Assembly (NCBI GenBank): GCA_905182015.1
Contig: CAJIZT010000002.1
Span: forward strand, 1-64,000
DNA from: an alpha proteobacterium MED-G09
Lineage (GTDB): Bacteria; Pseudomonadota; Alphaproteobacteria; MED-G09
Length of the DNA stretch: 64,000 bases
Direction of reading: 5' to 3'
The translations under genes were made by a program, and so were the position numbers. Of this stretch, positions 35,780-44,192 are shown piece by piece; the first letter of the stretch is position 1; every line of letters begins with the position of its first letter. The notes under the pieces were generated by a model, which saw only the letters and a program-made list of their open reading frames with translations, did no database searches and was not told the DNA's origin.

Positions 35780-36556
35780 TTACTTTCCGGTCCAGTTTGG
35801 TTTTCTTTTTTCAGAAAAAGCTAATGGACCCTCAACAAAATCCTCTCCAGTAAAAAGACCTACAACTGATTCATACTTTTGAGACATTGCATCCTCTACA
35901 CTGGAATAAGAAAGGCCTGACATTGCGACATCTTTAGTTGTTCTTACTGACGTAGGCGAACATTCCATAATAGAATTTGCCCATTTTTTTGCAGAATTCA
36001 TAAGTTCCTCTGGTTTTGTTATTTCATTAACAAACCCAAGGTCTAGACCCTCAATCGCACCAACTGTTCTTCCTGTAAGCATCATACCCATCGCACGCTT
36101 CATACCTATCTGCCTAGGAAGGCGGTGCATCCCACCTGCTAAGGCAGCTAAGCCAACTTTTGGTTCAGGAAGAGCAAAGCGAGCACTTTCAGATGCAATA
36201 ATCAAGTCGCAAGCTAAAGCAATTTCGAATCCTCCCCCCATAGCAACGCCATTAACGGCAGCAATCAGAGGCTTATTAAGATCAAATCGTGATGTTAGAC
36301 CTGCAAACCCCATTGGGTTTCTCTCTAACTTTCCACCCTCTGCCTGATATCGTAAATCATTACCTGCGCAAAAAGCTCTGTCTCCAATTCCGGTAATAAT
36401 AGCAACCCAAGCATCGTCATCGCTGGAAAAGTTATTGAAAATTTCTTCAAGCTCAAAATGTGCAGGAGAATGAAGAGCGTTCATTTTTTCTGGTCTATTA
36501 AGTGTTATAATCCATAACTTTCCTTCTTTTTCCAGCTTAGAATATTTGTACTCCAT
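35780..36556 (-). CDS. Enoyl-CoA hydratase/isomerase family protein (crotonase fold)
   Basis: A 258-residue crotonase-fold enzyme. The oxyanion-hole segments are FCAGNDLRYQ and NGVAMGGGFEIALACDLI. Acidic residues stand at both catalytic positions (Glu in GGGFEIA and in LPEPKVGL), consistent with hydratase activity. The acyl-CoA substrate is unknown. It is three bases from the carbonic anhydrase-like gene and belongs to the run cysE-DUF3126-gamma CA-ECH-HCCA isomerase-symporter. Confidence 0.88.
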   Translation of the reverse strand: MEYKYSKLEKEGKLWIITLNRPEKMNALHSPAHFELEEIFNNFSSDDDAWVAIITGIGDRAFCAGNDLRYQAEGGKLERNPMGFAGLTSRFDLNKPLIAAVNGVAMGGGFEIALACDLIIASESARFALPEPKVGLAALAGGMHRLPRQIGMKRAMGMMLTGRTVGAIEGLDLGFVNEITKPEELMNSAKKWANSIMECSPTSVRTTKDVAMSGLSYSSVEDAMSQKYESVVGLFTGEDFVEGPLAFSEKRKPNWTGK

Positions 36557-36558
36557 AA

Positions 36559-37095
36559 TTACTCCTCATCAATTAATTTTAATTTATTAAAAAATAGCTT
36601 CCAATTCTCACAATAATGATCCGCCGAAGCCTTTAGAAAGACTTCCATATCAGAATCAATTGTCTTAATAACCCTTCCTGGAATGCCTACCACCATAGAA
36701 TTATCTGGTATCACCTTTCCTTCTGGAATCAAGGTCTTTGATCCAATCAAACAGTTATTACCTATTTTAGCACCATTCAATATTACCGCCCCAATTCCTA
36801 TAAGGGAGTTATTACCTATGGTACACCCATGCAGCATTACCTGATGACCCACAGTAACTCCTTCACCAATAACTAAAGGAAAACCATAGTCATTGTGAAG
36901 AACACTACTATCCTGAATATTTGTTTTTTTTCCTATTATTATCGGTTCGGCATCACCTCGAATTACAGTATTGAACCAAACACTAGCCTTTTCGTGCAAC
37001 GTTACATCCCCAATAACAGTTGCATTTGGAGCAATCCAATAATTACCTTTTTTTGGAAGCATCGGCCTTTTACTATCTAGTTCGTATATCGCCAT
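36559..37095 (-). CDS. Gamma carbonic anhydrase family protein (left-handed beta helix)
   Basis: A 178-residue hexapeptide-repeat protein. After VIRGDAEPIIIGKKTNIQD come the metal-site histidines in LHND and VGHQVMLHGC, and the repeats end around residue 145 with IPDNSMVVGIPG. The trimeric fold and His positions match the YrdA/PaaY/CaiE group, which includes zinc-binding carbonic anhydrases and a thioesterase (PaaY). In this run next to a CoA enzyme, a PaaY-like role is as likely as CO2 hydration. Confidence 0.88.
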   Translation of the reverse strand: MAIYELDSKRPMLPKKGNYWIAPNATVIGDVTLHEKASVWFNTVIRGDAEPIIIGKKTNIQDSSVLHNDYGFPLVIGEGVTVGHQVMLHGCTIGNNSLIGIGAVILNGAKIGNNCLIGSKTLIPEGKVIPDNSMVVGIPGRVIKTIDSDMEVFLKASADHYCENWKLFFNKLKLIDEE

Positions 37096-37103
37096 AAAAC
37101 TGC

Positions 37104-37511
37104 CTATAAATCAAAATCTAAAATTGACATCGTAAAAGTGTAAGATGCGCTATCATCTTTGTAAATGATTCCAATATATTCCTTTTCATCGGCGTTATCT
37201 AAGTAGACCTCTTGAGAGTCACCAATCGACCCTCTATTGCTTAATTTTATGCTATTGTTACTAAAAAGATTATTTAAATACTCGTTGTGAGTCACGGTAC
37301 TCTCTGATGATAGTGATATTGGTATACTTAATGAGTATGAAACCTCATCATCTTCTGGATCATCATCTTGAGAAATATTACCGACCGAAATACTGTTAAT
37401 AAAAATATCACACAATCCGTCACCTAAATCAGACTTTCTAATTTGTATTTCATCGCTAGAAAAGGTTGTTCTTAAATAATTTTGTAATATAAGAATTTCA
37501 TTATTATGCAT
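37104..37511 (-). CDS. DUF3126 family protein with an apparent internal duplication
   Basis: A 135-residue acidic protein. Its last 57 residues match the alphaproteobacterial DUF3126 pattern (EVYLDNADEKEYIGIIYKDD, then YTFTMSILDFDL). The first half repeats the same plan: LQNYLRTTF, then DIFINSISVGNISQDDD and SYSLSIPI. The usual DUF3126 protein is about 70 residues, so this looks like two tandem copies. The family sits beside cysE in many alphaproteobacteria, as here (14 bases), but its function is unknown. Confidence 0.7.
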   Translation of the reverse strand: MHNNEILILQNYLRTTFSSDEIQIRKSDLGDGLCDIFINSISVGNISQDDDPEDDEVSYSLSIPISLSSESTVTHNEYLNNLFSNNSIKLSNRGSIGDSQEVYLDNADEKEYIGIIYKDDSASYTFTMSILDFDL

Positions 37512-37524
37512 AAAACCTCTCCAA

Positions 37525-38274
37525 TTATTTAATTATTTTCGCAGGGACTCCTACTGCGGTACAGCCCATAGGGAGATCTTCCAACACTAAAGATCCTGCT
37601 CCTATCTTAACATTATCACCAATATTAATATTGCCTAGAATAGAGACATTCGCTGAGATAGTAACATTTTCACCGATTTTTGGATGTCTATCACCTAGTT
37701 CAGTACCTGTTCCTCCCAACGTAACGCCGTGTAGAATAGAAGTTCCATTACCAACTCTCGATGTTTCTCCAATAACAAGGCCTGTTGCGTGATCCATAAG
37801 AACACCTTTTCCAATATCTGCAGCTGGATGAATATCTATATCAAAAACTTGGGATGCTCTTGATTGAAGGTAAAATGCAGTTGCTTTATTCCCAATTTTC
37901 CAATAATGATTTGCTGCACGATAGACCTGGAGGGACTGAAAACCTTTAAAAAATAAAATAGGCTGATATGTCGTTATGCAAGCTGGGTCTCTATTAAGAA
38001 CAGTATTAATATCAGTAGAGATTTTTTCATAGCTATCTGATTCAGATATTAATGCATTATAGATGATTGATTGTGTTTTTTCTAAATCACAGTCATTTTG
38101 CTGAAGTTGGTCAGCTAGTACGTAAGAAATTGAAGACTCTATATCACTAAAACCAAGTATAGCTTTTGTAAAAAACTCTTTAAGATTCGGTTCGCGGACA
38201 ATCACCTGATTGGCTTCATCGAGAAGATTTTTCCATATCGGGCAGTTTCTTTTTGAATCCTGTATAGAAGACAT
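37525..38274 (-). CDS. cysE: Serine O-acetyltransferase
   Basis: A 249-residue enzyme making O-acetylserine from serine and acetyl-CoA for cysteine synthesis. An N-terminal helical domain (about 1-140) precedes the left-handed beta helix. The catalytic His162 (MDHATG) and His197 (GDRHPK) are present. The protein stops at VPAKIIK, directly after the last coil. It lacks the C-terminal tail (E. coli ends in an isoleucine peptide) that docks into cysteine synthase, so formation of that complex by the usual mode is unlikely. Confidence 0.95.
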   Translation of the reverse strand: MSSIQDSKRNCPIWKNLLDEANQVIVREPNLKEFFTKAILGFSDIESSISYVLADQLQQNDCDLEKTQSIIYNALISESDSYEKISTDINTVLNRDPACITTYQPILFFKGFQSLQVYRAANHYWKIGNKATAFYLQSRASQVFDIDIHPAADIGKGVLMDHATGLVIGETSRVGNGTSILHGVTLGGTGTELGDRHPKIGENVTISANVSILGNINIGDNVKIGAGSLVLEDLPMGCTAVGVPAKIIK

Positions 38275-38403
38275 AAGGCCTCACAAAATAATTATTTTTA
38301 ACAAAAGGATAAAAATATCTTTAATATTATATCCTATTTTTCTATAAAATAATTAACGTTAATTATAATAAATTCGTATATAACATTAAAGCAAGGAATG
38401 CGC

Positions 38404-39180
38404 ATGGAAAATAAAGATAAAATAGCAATTGTAACAGGGTCCTCCTCCGGTTTAGGAGCAGCTGTGGCAATCGGTTTAGCTAAAAAAAACGTTAATGTTG
38501 TTATTAATTATTCTAAAAATAAAGAAGAAGCTCTTAAGGTTCAAAAAATTTGCGATGATTACGGTGTAAAAACTTTATGTATAAGGGCAAATGTTTCAGA
38601 CGATAATGATTGCAGGCATTTAGTTGAAGAAACTATTAAAAAATTTAATAAAGTAGATGTTTTAGTGAATAACGCAGGAACTACAAAGTTTGCAAACCAC
38701 CAAAATCTCGAGGCATTAAGTGATGAGGATTTTATTGATATTTACAAAGTAAATGTTATAGGTCCATACCAAATGACTAGAGCAGTTGAGCCTCATATGA
38801 AAAAAAATAAATTTGGAAGTATTGTAAATGTCTCATCGATTGCTGGTATAACTGGAATTGGCTCATCTATTGCCTATGCAGCATCAAAGGGAGCTCTTAA
38901 TACAATGACCCTATCATTAGCGAAGGCACTTGGTCCTGAAATTAGGGTTAATACTGTTTGCCCTGGCTTTATTGGAACAGGTTGGTTTTTAGATAGATTT
39001 GGAGAAGAAAAATTTAATAAAATAATTAAAAACCAAGAAGAAATAACACCTTTAAAAAGAGCAGGTACTCCTGAGGATATAGCCAAATCTGTTATTTTCT
39101 TTTGTCTTGAGGGCGGAGAGCATATTACAGGCGAACTTCTAGTATCAGATGCAGGAATGCACCTTTCATTGCCTAGATAA
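38404..39180 (+). CDS. Short-chain dehydrogenase/reductase (FabG-like)
   Basis: The ATG at 38404 stands six bases after AAGGA and is preferred to the ATG at 38398, which lies right against that site. The 258-residue SDR has TGSSSGLG near the N-terminus, NNAGTT, a catalytic Ser in VSSIAG, YAASK and the C-terminal ITGELLVSDAG. The sequence is close to 3-oxoacyl-ACP reductase-like SDRs of unknown substrate. A zinc-finger gene follows after 14 bases on the same strand. Confidence 0.87.
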   Translation: MENKDKIAIVTGSSSGLGAAVAIGLAKKNVNVVINYSKNKEEALKVQKICDDYGVKTLCIRANVSDDNDCRHLVEETIKKFNKVDVLVNNAGTTKFANHQNLEALSDEDFIDIYKVNVIGPYQMTRAVEPHMKKNKFGSIVNVSSIAGITGIGSSIAYAASKGALNTMTLSLAKALGPEIRVNTVCPGFIGTGWFLDRFGEEKFNKIIKNQEEITPLKRAGTPEDIAKSVIFFCLEGGEHITGELLVSDAGMHLSLPR

Positions 39181-39194
39181 CCACGGGAATTATT

Positions 39195-39383
39195 ATGAAA
39201 AATAGTAAAATACCAAAAATTACAAATGATAAAGGTAAAAAAACTATAGTAGTTGAATATAAAAAATTCAAATGCCTTGGAGCAAAGCCTCCACATGATC
39301 ACCCTCACACCTTTCTGGATATAGGAAGAAAGGAAGATATTACTTGCCCTTATTGTGGCACTTTATACAAATACAAAAGTTGA
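39195..39383 (+). CDS. zf-CHCC zinc-finger protein
   Basis: A 62-residue protein with the zf-CHCC pattern: Cys27, His36 or His38 in PPHDHPHTFLDIG, and CPYCG (Cys51, Cys54). The same domain occurs in NDUFS6, the 13-kDa accessory subunit of mitochondrial and alphaproteobacterial complex I. A role in complex I assembly or stability is therefore likely but inferred from the family. GGAA precedes the ATG. It ends 10 bases before the tRNA-Leu 3' end. Confidence 0.9.
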   Translation: MKNSKIPKITNDKGKKTIVVEYKKFKCLGAKPPHDHPHTFLDIGRKEDITCPYCGTLYKYKS

Positions 39384-39393
39384 TAACTAAGAA

Positions 39394-39481
39394 TGGTGCG
39401 GCCACCCGGAGTCGAACCGGGATGGCATTATCTGCCGAGGGATTTTAAGTCCCTTGTGTCTACCTATTCCACCATGGCCGC
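39394..39481 (-). tRNA. tRNA-Leu (TAA anticodon)
   Basis: On the minus strand a class II tRNA: acceptor GCGGCCA/TGGCCGC, anticodon stem GGGAC/ATCCC region with loop CTTAAAA giving TAA (leucine), a long variable arm and T loop GTTCGACTC. The CCA end is encoded (39394-39396). Its 5' end lies only five bases after the purB stop codon on the same strand, so it is probably processed from the purB transcript. Confidence 0.96.
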
Positions 39482-39486
39482 ATTTA

Positions 39487-40779
39487 TTATTCCAAAACTC
39501 TCTGGAAGATAGTTTCAATATGTTTTAAGTGATAGTTCAGATCAAAGATATCGTCAATTTCCTCTTTAGATAAAATTGTCGAAATTTCTTTATCAGCCTT
39601 AATTAAATCATAAAAACTTCCTTCTTCATTCCATACTTTCATAGAATTTCTTTGAACCATGGAGTATGAACTCTCTCTACTTATATTTTTTTGCGTTAAT
39701 GACAAGAGGACTCTTTGGGAAAATACTAACCCATTAAATTTTTCTAAATTTTTCATCATATTGTCAGGGTAAACAACCATGTTTTCAATAACATTAGTCA
39801 AACGGTTTAGGGCAAAATCCAAAGTAATAGTTGCATCGGGGCCAATAAACCTTTCCACGCTTGAGTGAGAAATATCTCTCTCATGCCATAAAGAAATATT
39901 TTCTAAGGCAGGGATTACTGAGCTCCTTACAACCCTTGCAAGGCCTGTTAAGTTTTCCGTTAAAACAGGGTTTCTTTTATGGGGCATTGATGATGAGCCC
40001 TTTTGTTTCGATGAAAAATATTCTTCCACCTCTAAAACCTCAGATCTTTGTAAGTGTCTAATTTCAGTTGATAGCCTTTCAATGGAGCTGGCAACAATGG
40101 CTAAGGTTGAAAAAAAAACTGCATGGCGATCTCTTGGAATAACTTGAGTTGAAATTGGTTCAATTTTTAGACCCAATGCTTTAGCAACATAAGCCTCAAC
40201 GCTTGGATCAATGTTGGCAAAAGTTCCTACTGATCCAGAAATGGCACAAGAACTTATTTCCTCAACAGCATCAATCATTCTTTCCTTATTACGAGAAAAT
40301 TCAGCATACGCCTGCAACATTTTCAAACCAAAGGTCGTTGGTTCAGCGTGAATACCGTGGCTCCTCCCAACGCAAATAGTTCTTTTATGTTTTATTGCCT
40401 GCAATTTAATCGAAGCCAAAAGGGAATCTAAGTCGTTAATAATTAATTCACCGGCTTTTTTTAATTGAATATTTAAACATGTGTCTAAAACATCTGAAGA
40501 GGTCATCCCTTGATGAATAAATCTTGCTTCAGGTCCAACTGACTCAGATATATTTGTTAAAAAAGCCAAAACATCATGTTTAATTTCGGCCTCTATTTCA
40601 TCAATTCTTTTTGAATCAAAGGTAGCATTTTTTTTAACAACCTCAGCCGTACCTTTTGGAACAATACCCACTAATTCCATTCCCTCTAAAGCATAAACCT
40701 CTATGTCTAACCAAATAGAATATTTAGAACTATCGCTCCAAATATCGACCATTTCCTTTCTTGAATATCTAGGTACCAT
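39487..40779 (-). CDS. purB: Adenylosuccinate lyase
   Basis: A 430-residue fumarase/aspartase-superfamily enzyme acting at two steps of purine synthesis. The signature loop SSSMPHKRNP is intact in the middle of the protein, and the N-terminal VPRYSRKEMVDIWSD and TSSDVLDTCLN segments (with the catalytic His region GRSHGIHAEPTTFG) are typical. tRNA-Leu lies five bases downstream. The other purine genes follow at 42.5-46.4 kb on the opposite strand. Confidence 0.96.
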   Translation of the reverse strand: MVPRYSRKEMVDIWSDSSKYSIWLDIEVYALEGMELVGIVPKGTAEVVKKNATFDSKRIDEIEAEIKHDVLAFLTNISESVGPEARFIHQGMTSSDVLDTCLNIQLKKAGELIINDLDSLLASIKLQAIKHKRTICVGRSHGIHAEPTTFGLKMLQAYAEFSRNKERMIDAVEEISSCAISGSVGTFANIDPSVEAYVAKALGLKIEPISTQVIPRDRHAVFFSTLAIVASSIERLSTEIRHLQRSEVLEVEEYFSSKQKGSSSMPHKRNPVLTENLTGLARVVRSSVIPALENISLWHERDISHSSVERFIGPDATITLDFALNRLTNVIENMVVYPDNMMKNLEKFNGLVFSQRVLLSLTQKNISRESSYSMVQRNSMKVWNEEGSFYDLIKADKEISTILSKEEIDDIFDLNYHLKHIETIFQRVLE

Positions 40780-40823
40780 TTTTAAGCCTTTTATTTATAT
40801 GAATTAAGAATAAATTATTTAAT

Positions 40824-41564
40824 TTAAGCATTAATAGGATTATCGCTGTTATTTAAAGAATTGGTAAAAATCTCAACACCGCTTGATGTAACACCAACTG
40901 AATGTTCAAATTGAGCTGAAAGACTCCTGTCTCTTGTAACAGCAGTCCATCCATCTGACAATATTTTAGAATCAGGCCTGCCTATATTAACCATTGGCTC
41001 AACAGTAAAAAACATCCCTTCTTTTAGTTCTTCTCCAGTTCCCTCAGTGCCGTAATGTAATATATTCGGTTCATCATGAAAAACTTTTCCAAGGCCATGC
41101 CCACAGAACTCTCTGACCACTGAATAGTTATTTTTTTCAGCATTTTCTTGTATAATAAACCCTAAGTCACCCAGTCGGACGCCTGGTTTAATTAAATTAA
41201 TTCCTTTCATCATAGATTCGTATGTATTGTTAATTAAATTCTTAGCTTTAACAGATGGAACTCCAGCACAATACATCCTTGATGTGTCGCCGTGCCATCC
41301 ATCTAGTATTAACGTTACATCTATATTAACGACATCGCCCTCATCCAGGACGCGCTCACCCGGTATACCGTGACAGACTACATGATTAACAGATGTGCAA
41401 ATTGATTTCGTAAATCCTCGATAATTTAAGGGAGCAGGAATAGCGCCATGGTCAAATATAAAATCATATGCAAAAGTATCCAGGTAGTTAGTGGTAATGC
41501 CGGGCTTAACCTCATTCACAAATAGGTCTAAGAGCTCAGAAGCTAGCTTACCGACTGCCCTCAT
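40824..41564 (-). CDS. map: Methionine aminopeptidase, type I
   Basis: Removes N-terminal methionine. All five metal ligands are present: Asp82, Asp93, His156 (CGHGLG), Glu189 (FTVEP) and Glu220 (FEHSV), numbered from the ATG at 41564. That ATG gives 246 residues, but homologues usually carry an N-terminal helix before MRxAGKLA. An in-frame upstream stretch encodes exactly such a sequence (KIKLHGDEDFKG), so translation probably starts upstream at a non-ATG codon; see the separate entry. Confidence 0.94.
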   Translation of the reverse strand: MRAVGKLASELLDLFVNEVKPGITTNYLDTFAYDFIFDHGAIPAPLNYRGFTKSICTSVNHVVCHGIPGERVLDEGDVVNIDVTLILDGWHGDTSRMYCAGVPSVKAKNLINNTYESMMKGINLIKPGVRLGDLGFIIQENAEKNNYSVVREFCGHGLGKVFHDEPNILHYGTEGTGEELKEGMFFTVEPMVNIGRPDSKILSDGWTAVTRDRSLSAQFEHSVGVTSSGVEIFTNSLNNSDNPINA

Positions 41565-41625
41565 ACCTTTAAAATCCTCATCTCCGTGTAATTTTATTTT
41601 TTCAGCGCTAATAACAAAACCCCCC
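41565..41625 (-). other. Probable N-terminal extension of map with a non-AUG start
   Basis: Sixteen codons upstream of the first map ATG are open and read ISAEKIKLHGDEDFKG, resembling the start of alphaproteobacterial methionine aminopeptidases. The frame is closed by TAG just upstream. The only sensible start is ATT at 41612, placed seven bases after a GGGGGG Shine-Dalgarno-like run (41620-41625). An ATT start is rare but known for infC. A sequence error is the alternative. Confidence 0.5.
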
Positions 41626-41730
41626 TAAACTACAATAAATTAATTCATTTATATCACATAATAAAAAAAATAAAACTGAACTAGTACGTCAAAGTATTGT
41701 TGTCATGAAACTATACTGATATACAGTCAT

Positions 41731-42483
41731 ATGATTAAAAAAGAAAAATACTCTGCGTCGATACTCGTAATAGGTGATGAAATATTGTCTGGTCGCACAC
41801 AAGATACAAATTCGAATTATATTTCTAAAAAAATGACTGAGGTGGGTGTTAATGTCTCTGAAATTCGAGCTATACCCGATACAAAAGAAACCATTGTATC
41901 GAGTGTTAATGAGCTAAGGAAGAGAAATGATTATCTCTTTACAACAGGTGGTATAGGGCCAACACACGATGATATAACCTCAGAAAGTATTGCTGAGGCA
42001 TTAAATGTTAATATTGAAGTTAATGCTACAGCCTTTAATGACTTAGAAAAATATTATAAGGAAATGGGATCCCCTTTTAACGAAGTGAGGCAACGAATGG
42101 CAAGGATACCAGTTGGAGCAATATTAATTAATAATCCAGTATCAATAGCCCCAGGTTTTAAGCTAGATAATGTTTTTGTCTTTGCAGGTATCCCAAAAAT
42201 TATGAAAGCAATGCTTAAAAACTCTCTAAAATACATCCAGACAGGGTGTATAATGCACTCCCTGTCAATTAAGGTTGATACTGTTGAGGGAGATATTGCC
42301 GAAATATTAAGAACATTAGATTTAGAAGAGAATGAGCTAAAAATTGGTAGCTATCCATTCTTTAATTCAGAACTAGATTTTGGTGTAAATGTTGTTATAA
42401 AATCAGTTGATAAAGAAAAATTATCTAAAGCAGCAAAAGATTTTAAAGCTTTTCTTGATAGAAATTCTTTAAGTTTTAATTAA
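41731..42483 (+). CDS. CinA-N / MoaB-like molybdopterin-binding domain protein
   Basis: A 250-residue protein with the MoCF domain: ILVIGDEILSGRTQDTNSNY near the start and TTGGIGPTHDD at about 71-81. It lacks the C-terminal nicotinamide-nucleotide amidase domain of full CinA. Such stand-alone proteins are widespread in alphaproteobacteria and their reaction is uncertain; FAD or nucleotide pyrophosphatase activity has been suggested for the N-terminal domain. It starts the plus-strand run leading into purC. Confidence 0.85.
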   Translation: MIKKEKYSASILVIGDEILSGRTQDTNSNYISKKMTEVGVNVSEIRAIPDTKETIVSSVNELRKRNDYLFTTGGIGPTHDDITSESIAEALNVNIEVNATAFNDLEKYYKEMGSPFNEVRQRMARIPVGAILINNPVSIAPGFKLDNVFVFAGIPKIMKAMLKNSLKYIQTGCIMHSLSIKVDTVEGDIAEILRTLDLEENELKIGSYPFFNSELDFGVNVVIKSVDKEKLSKAAKDFKAFLDRNSLSFN

Positions 42484-42499
42484 TTTTAGGCAGGAAAAA

Positions 42500-43231
42500 A
42501 TGTCAGAAAATAAAATCTTATATGAAGGCAAGGCCAAGCAGCTTTTTGCGACAGAAAATGAATTCGAACTTATTCAGTTTTTTAAAGATGACGCCACAGC
42601 ATTCAATAAGAAAAAACATGAGATAATAAATAGTAAGGGTGTTTTAAATAACCTAATAAGTGAAAATATTTTTAAATATTTAGGTTCCAAAAATATACCA
42701 AATCATTTCATTAAAAGGCTGAACGAAAGAGAGCAGTTAATAAAGAAAGTAGAAATAATTCCTATAGAGGTAGTTGTAAGAAATATAGCCGCAGGTACAT
42801 TTACTCAACGCTTTGGAATTGAAGAAGGGAAGAAATTACCAGAAACTTTAATAGAGTTTAATTTAAAGGATGATGAGCACGACGATCCCTTAATTTCAGA
42901 CGAACACATAAAAGTTTTTAAATGGGCAAATCAGTTAGAAATAAATGAAATAAAGCTGAAAGCACTCTCCATCAATAACCATCTAACTGAGCTTTTTAAT
43001 AGTATTGATATTTTATTAGTTGATTTCAAAATAGAATTTGGGCGCACACAGTCTGGTAATACAAAAGAAATTATCTTAGCAGATGAAATTAGTCCAGATT
43101 CATGCAGATTATGGGACAAGAAATCAAATGAAAAACTTGATAAAGATAGATTTAGAAGAAACCTAGGTGGGTTAATAGAGGCTTACAAAGAAGTAGCGAC
43201 TCGTTTAGGAATAGATCTTTCAAGTATTTAG
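42500..43231 (+). CDS. purC: Phosphoribosylaminoimidazole-succinocarboxamide synthase
   Basis: SAICAR synthetase of 243 residues. The N-terminal YEGKAKQLFAT, FKDDATAFN and the signature EVVVRNIAAGTF and IILADEISPDSCRLWD are canonical. AGG precedes the ATG, 16 bases after the upstream gene. It is the first gene of the purC-purS-purQ-purL-bolA-grxD run. Confidence 0.96.
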   Translation: MSENKILYEGKAKQLFATENEFELIQFFKDDATAFNKKKHEIINSKGVLNNLISENIFKYLGSKNIPNHFIKRLNEREQLIKKVEIIPIEVVVRNIAAGTFTQRFGIEEGKKLPETLIEFNLKDDEHDDPLISDEHIKVFKWANQLEINEIKLKALSINNHLTELFNSIDILLVDFKIEFGRTQSGNTKEIILADEISPDSCRLWDKKSNEKLDKDRFRRNLGGLIEAYKEVATRLGIDLSSI

Positions 43232-43254
43232 TAACATAACTATTAAGAAAATTT

Positions 43255-43503
43255 ATGAAAGCACTAGTAAAAATAATGCCAAAAAATGGTGTCCTGGATC
43301 CGCAAGGAAAGGCTATAGAAAATTCACTAAACCAACTAGGTTTCTCTCAAGTTGGTAATGTGAGGCAAGGAAAAATCATAGAAATTGAAATTAATTCAAA
43401 TAACGAGCAAGAAGCTAAAAAAATTATAGAAGAGGCAAGCAATAAGCTTTTGGCAAATTTAGTTATAGAGGATTATGAGATTAGTTTTTTAAAGGAAGAT
43501 TAA
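43255..43503 (+). CDS. purS: Phosphoribosylformylglycinamidine synthase, PurS subunit
   Basis: An 82-residue small subunit that bridges PurQ and PurL in the three-part FGAM synthase. The MPKNGVLDPQGKAIENSL and QVGNVRQGKIIEI segments are typical. Its stop codon overlaps the purQ start by one base (TAATG). Confidence 0.95.
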   Translation: MKALVKIMPKNGVLDPQGKAIENSLNQLGFSQVGNVRQGKIIEIEINSNNEQEAKKIIEEASNKLLANLVIEDYEISFLKED

Positions 43504-44192
43504 TGAATATATCAGTAATTGTTTTTCCTGGCTCTAATTGTGATAGAGACATTGCTTTATCATTAAAGAAATTCTCAAATAAAGATCCTTTAATGGTCTG
43601 GCATCAGGATCACTCTCTACCCGAATCCGATCTCATCGTTTTGCCTGGAGGTTTTTCTTATGGTGACTACCTTAGGTGTGGTTCAATGGCTGCAAATAGC
43701 CCAATAATGAAAGAAGTTGTAAAAAGTGCAAACAATGGTTCAACCGTGATAGGAATCTGTAATGGTTTTCAAATTTTAACGGAATCAGGTTTACTTCCGG
43801 GGACACTCATACAAAATCAAGGGTTATCTTTTATCTGTAAGAATACTCCTCTGAAGGTAGAGAATGATTCTTCTTTTTTTACCCACAATTATAAAAAAGA
43901 TGACGTCATAAATATTCCTATCGCACATAATGAAGGAAATTATTATGCTAGTGATGATGTTGTTAAGGATATTGAAGACAATGAGCTTGTGGCGTTTAGA
44001 TATTGCGACCAAGACGGTGAAATTAATAACAAAACAAATCCGAATGGCTCCATAAAAAATATCGCAGGGATTTTAAATAAAAATGGGAATGTTCTGGGAA
44101 TGATGCCTCACCCCGAAAGAGCTGCTGATAGTATCATTGGACTAAATGATGGTGAAAAATTCTTTACATCCATCATTGAGTCACTGCAATGA
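43503..44192 (+). CDS. purQ: Phosphoribosylformylglycinamidine synthase, glutaminase subunit PurQ
   Basis: A 229-residue class I glutamine amidotransferase. The catalytic triad is Cys86 (GICNGFQIL), His203 and Glu205 (MMPHPERA). It supplies ammonia to PurL. It overlaps purS by one base and purL by four (ATGA), indicating coupled translation. Confidence 0.96.
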   Translation: MNISVIVFPGSNCDRDIALSLKKFSNKDPLMVWHQDHSLPESDLIVLPGGFSYGDYLRCGSMAANSPIMKEVVKSANNGSTVIGICNGFQILTESGLLPGTLIQNQGLSFICKNTPLKVENDSSFFTHNYKKDDVINIPIAHNEGNYYASDDVVKDIEDNELVAFRYCDQDGEINNKTNPNGSIKNIAGILNKNGNVLGMMPHPERAADSIIGLNDGEKFFTSIIESLQ

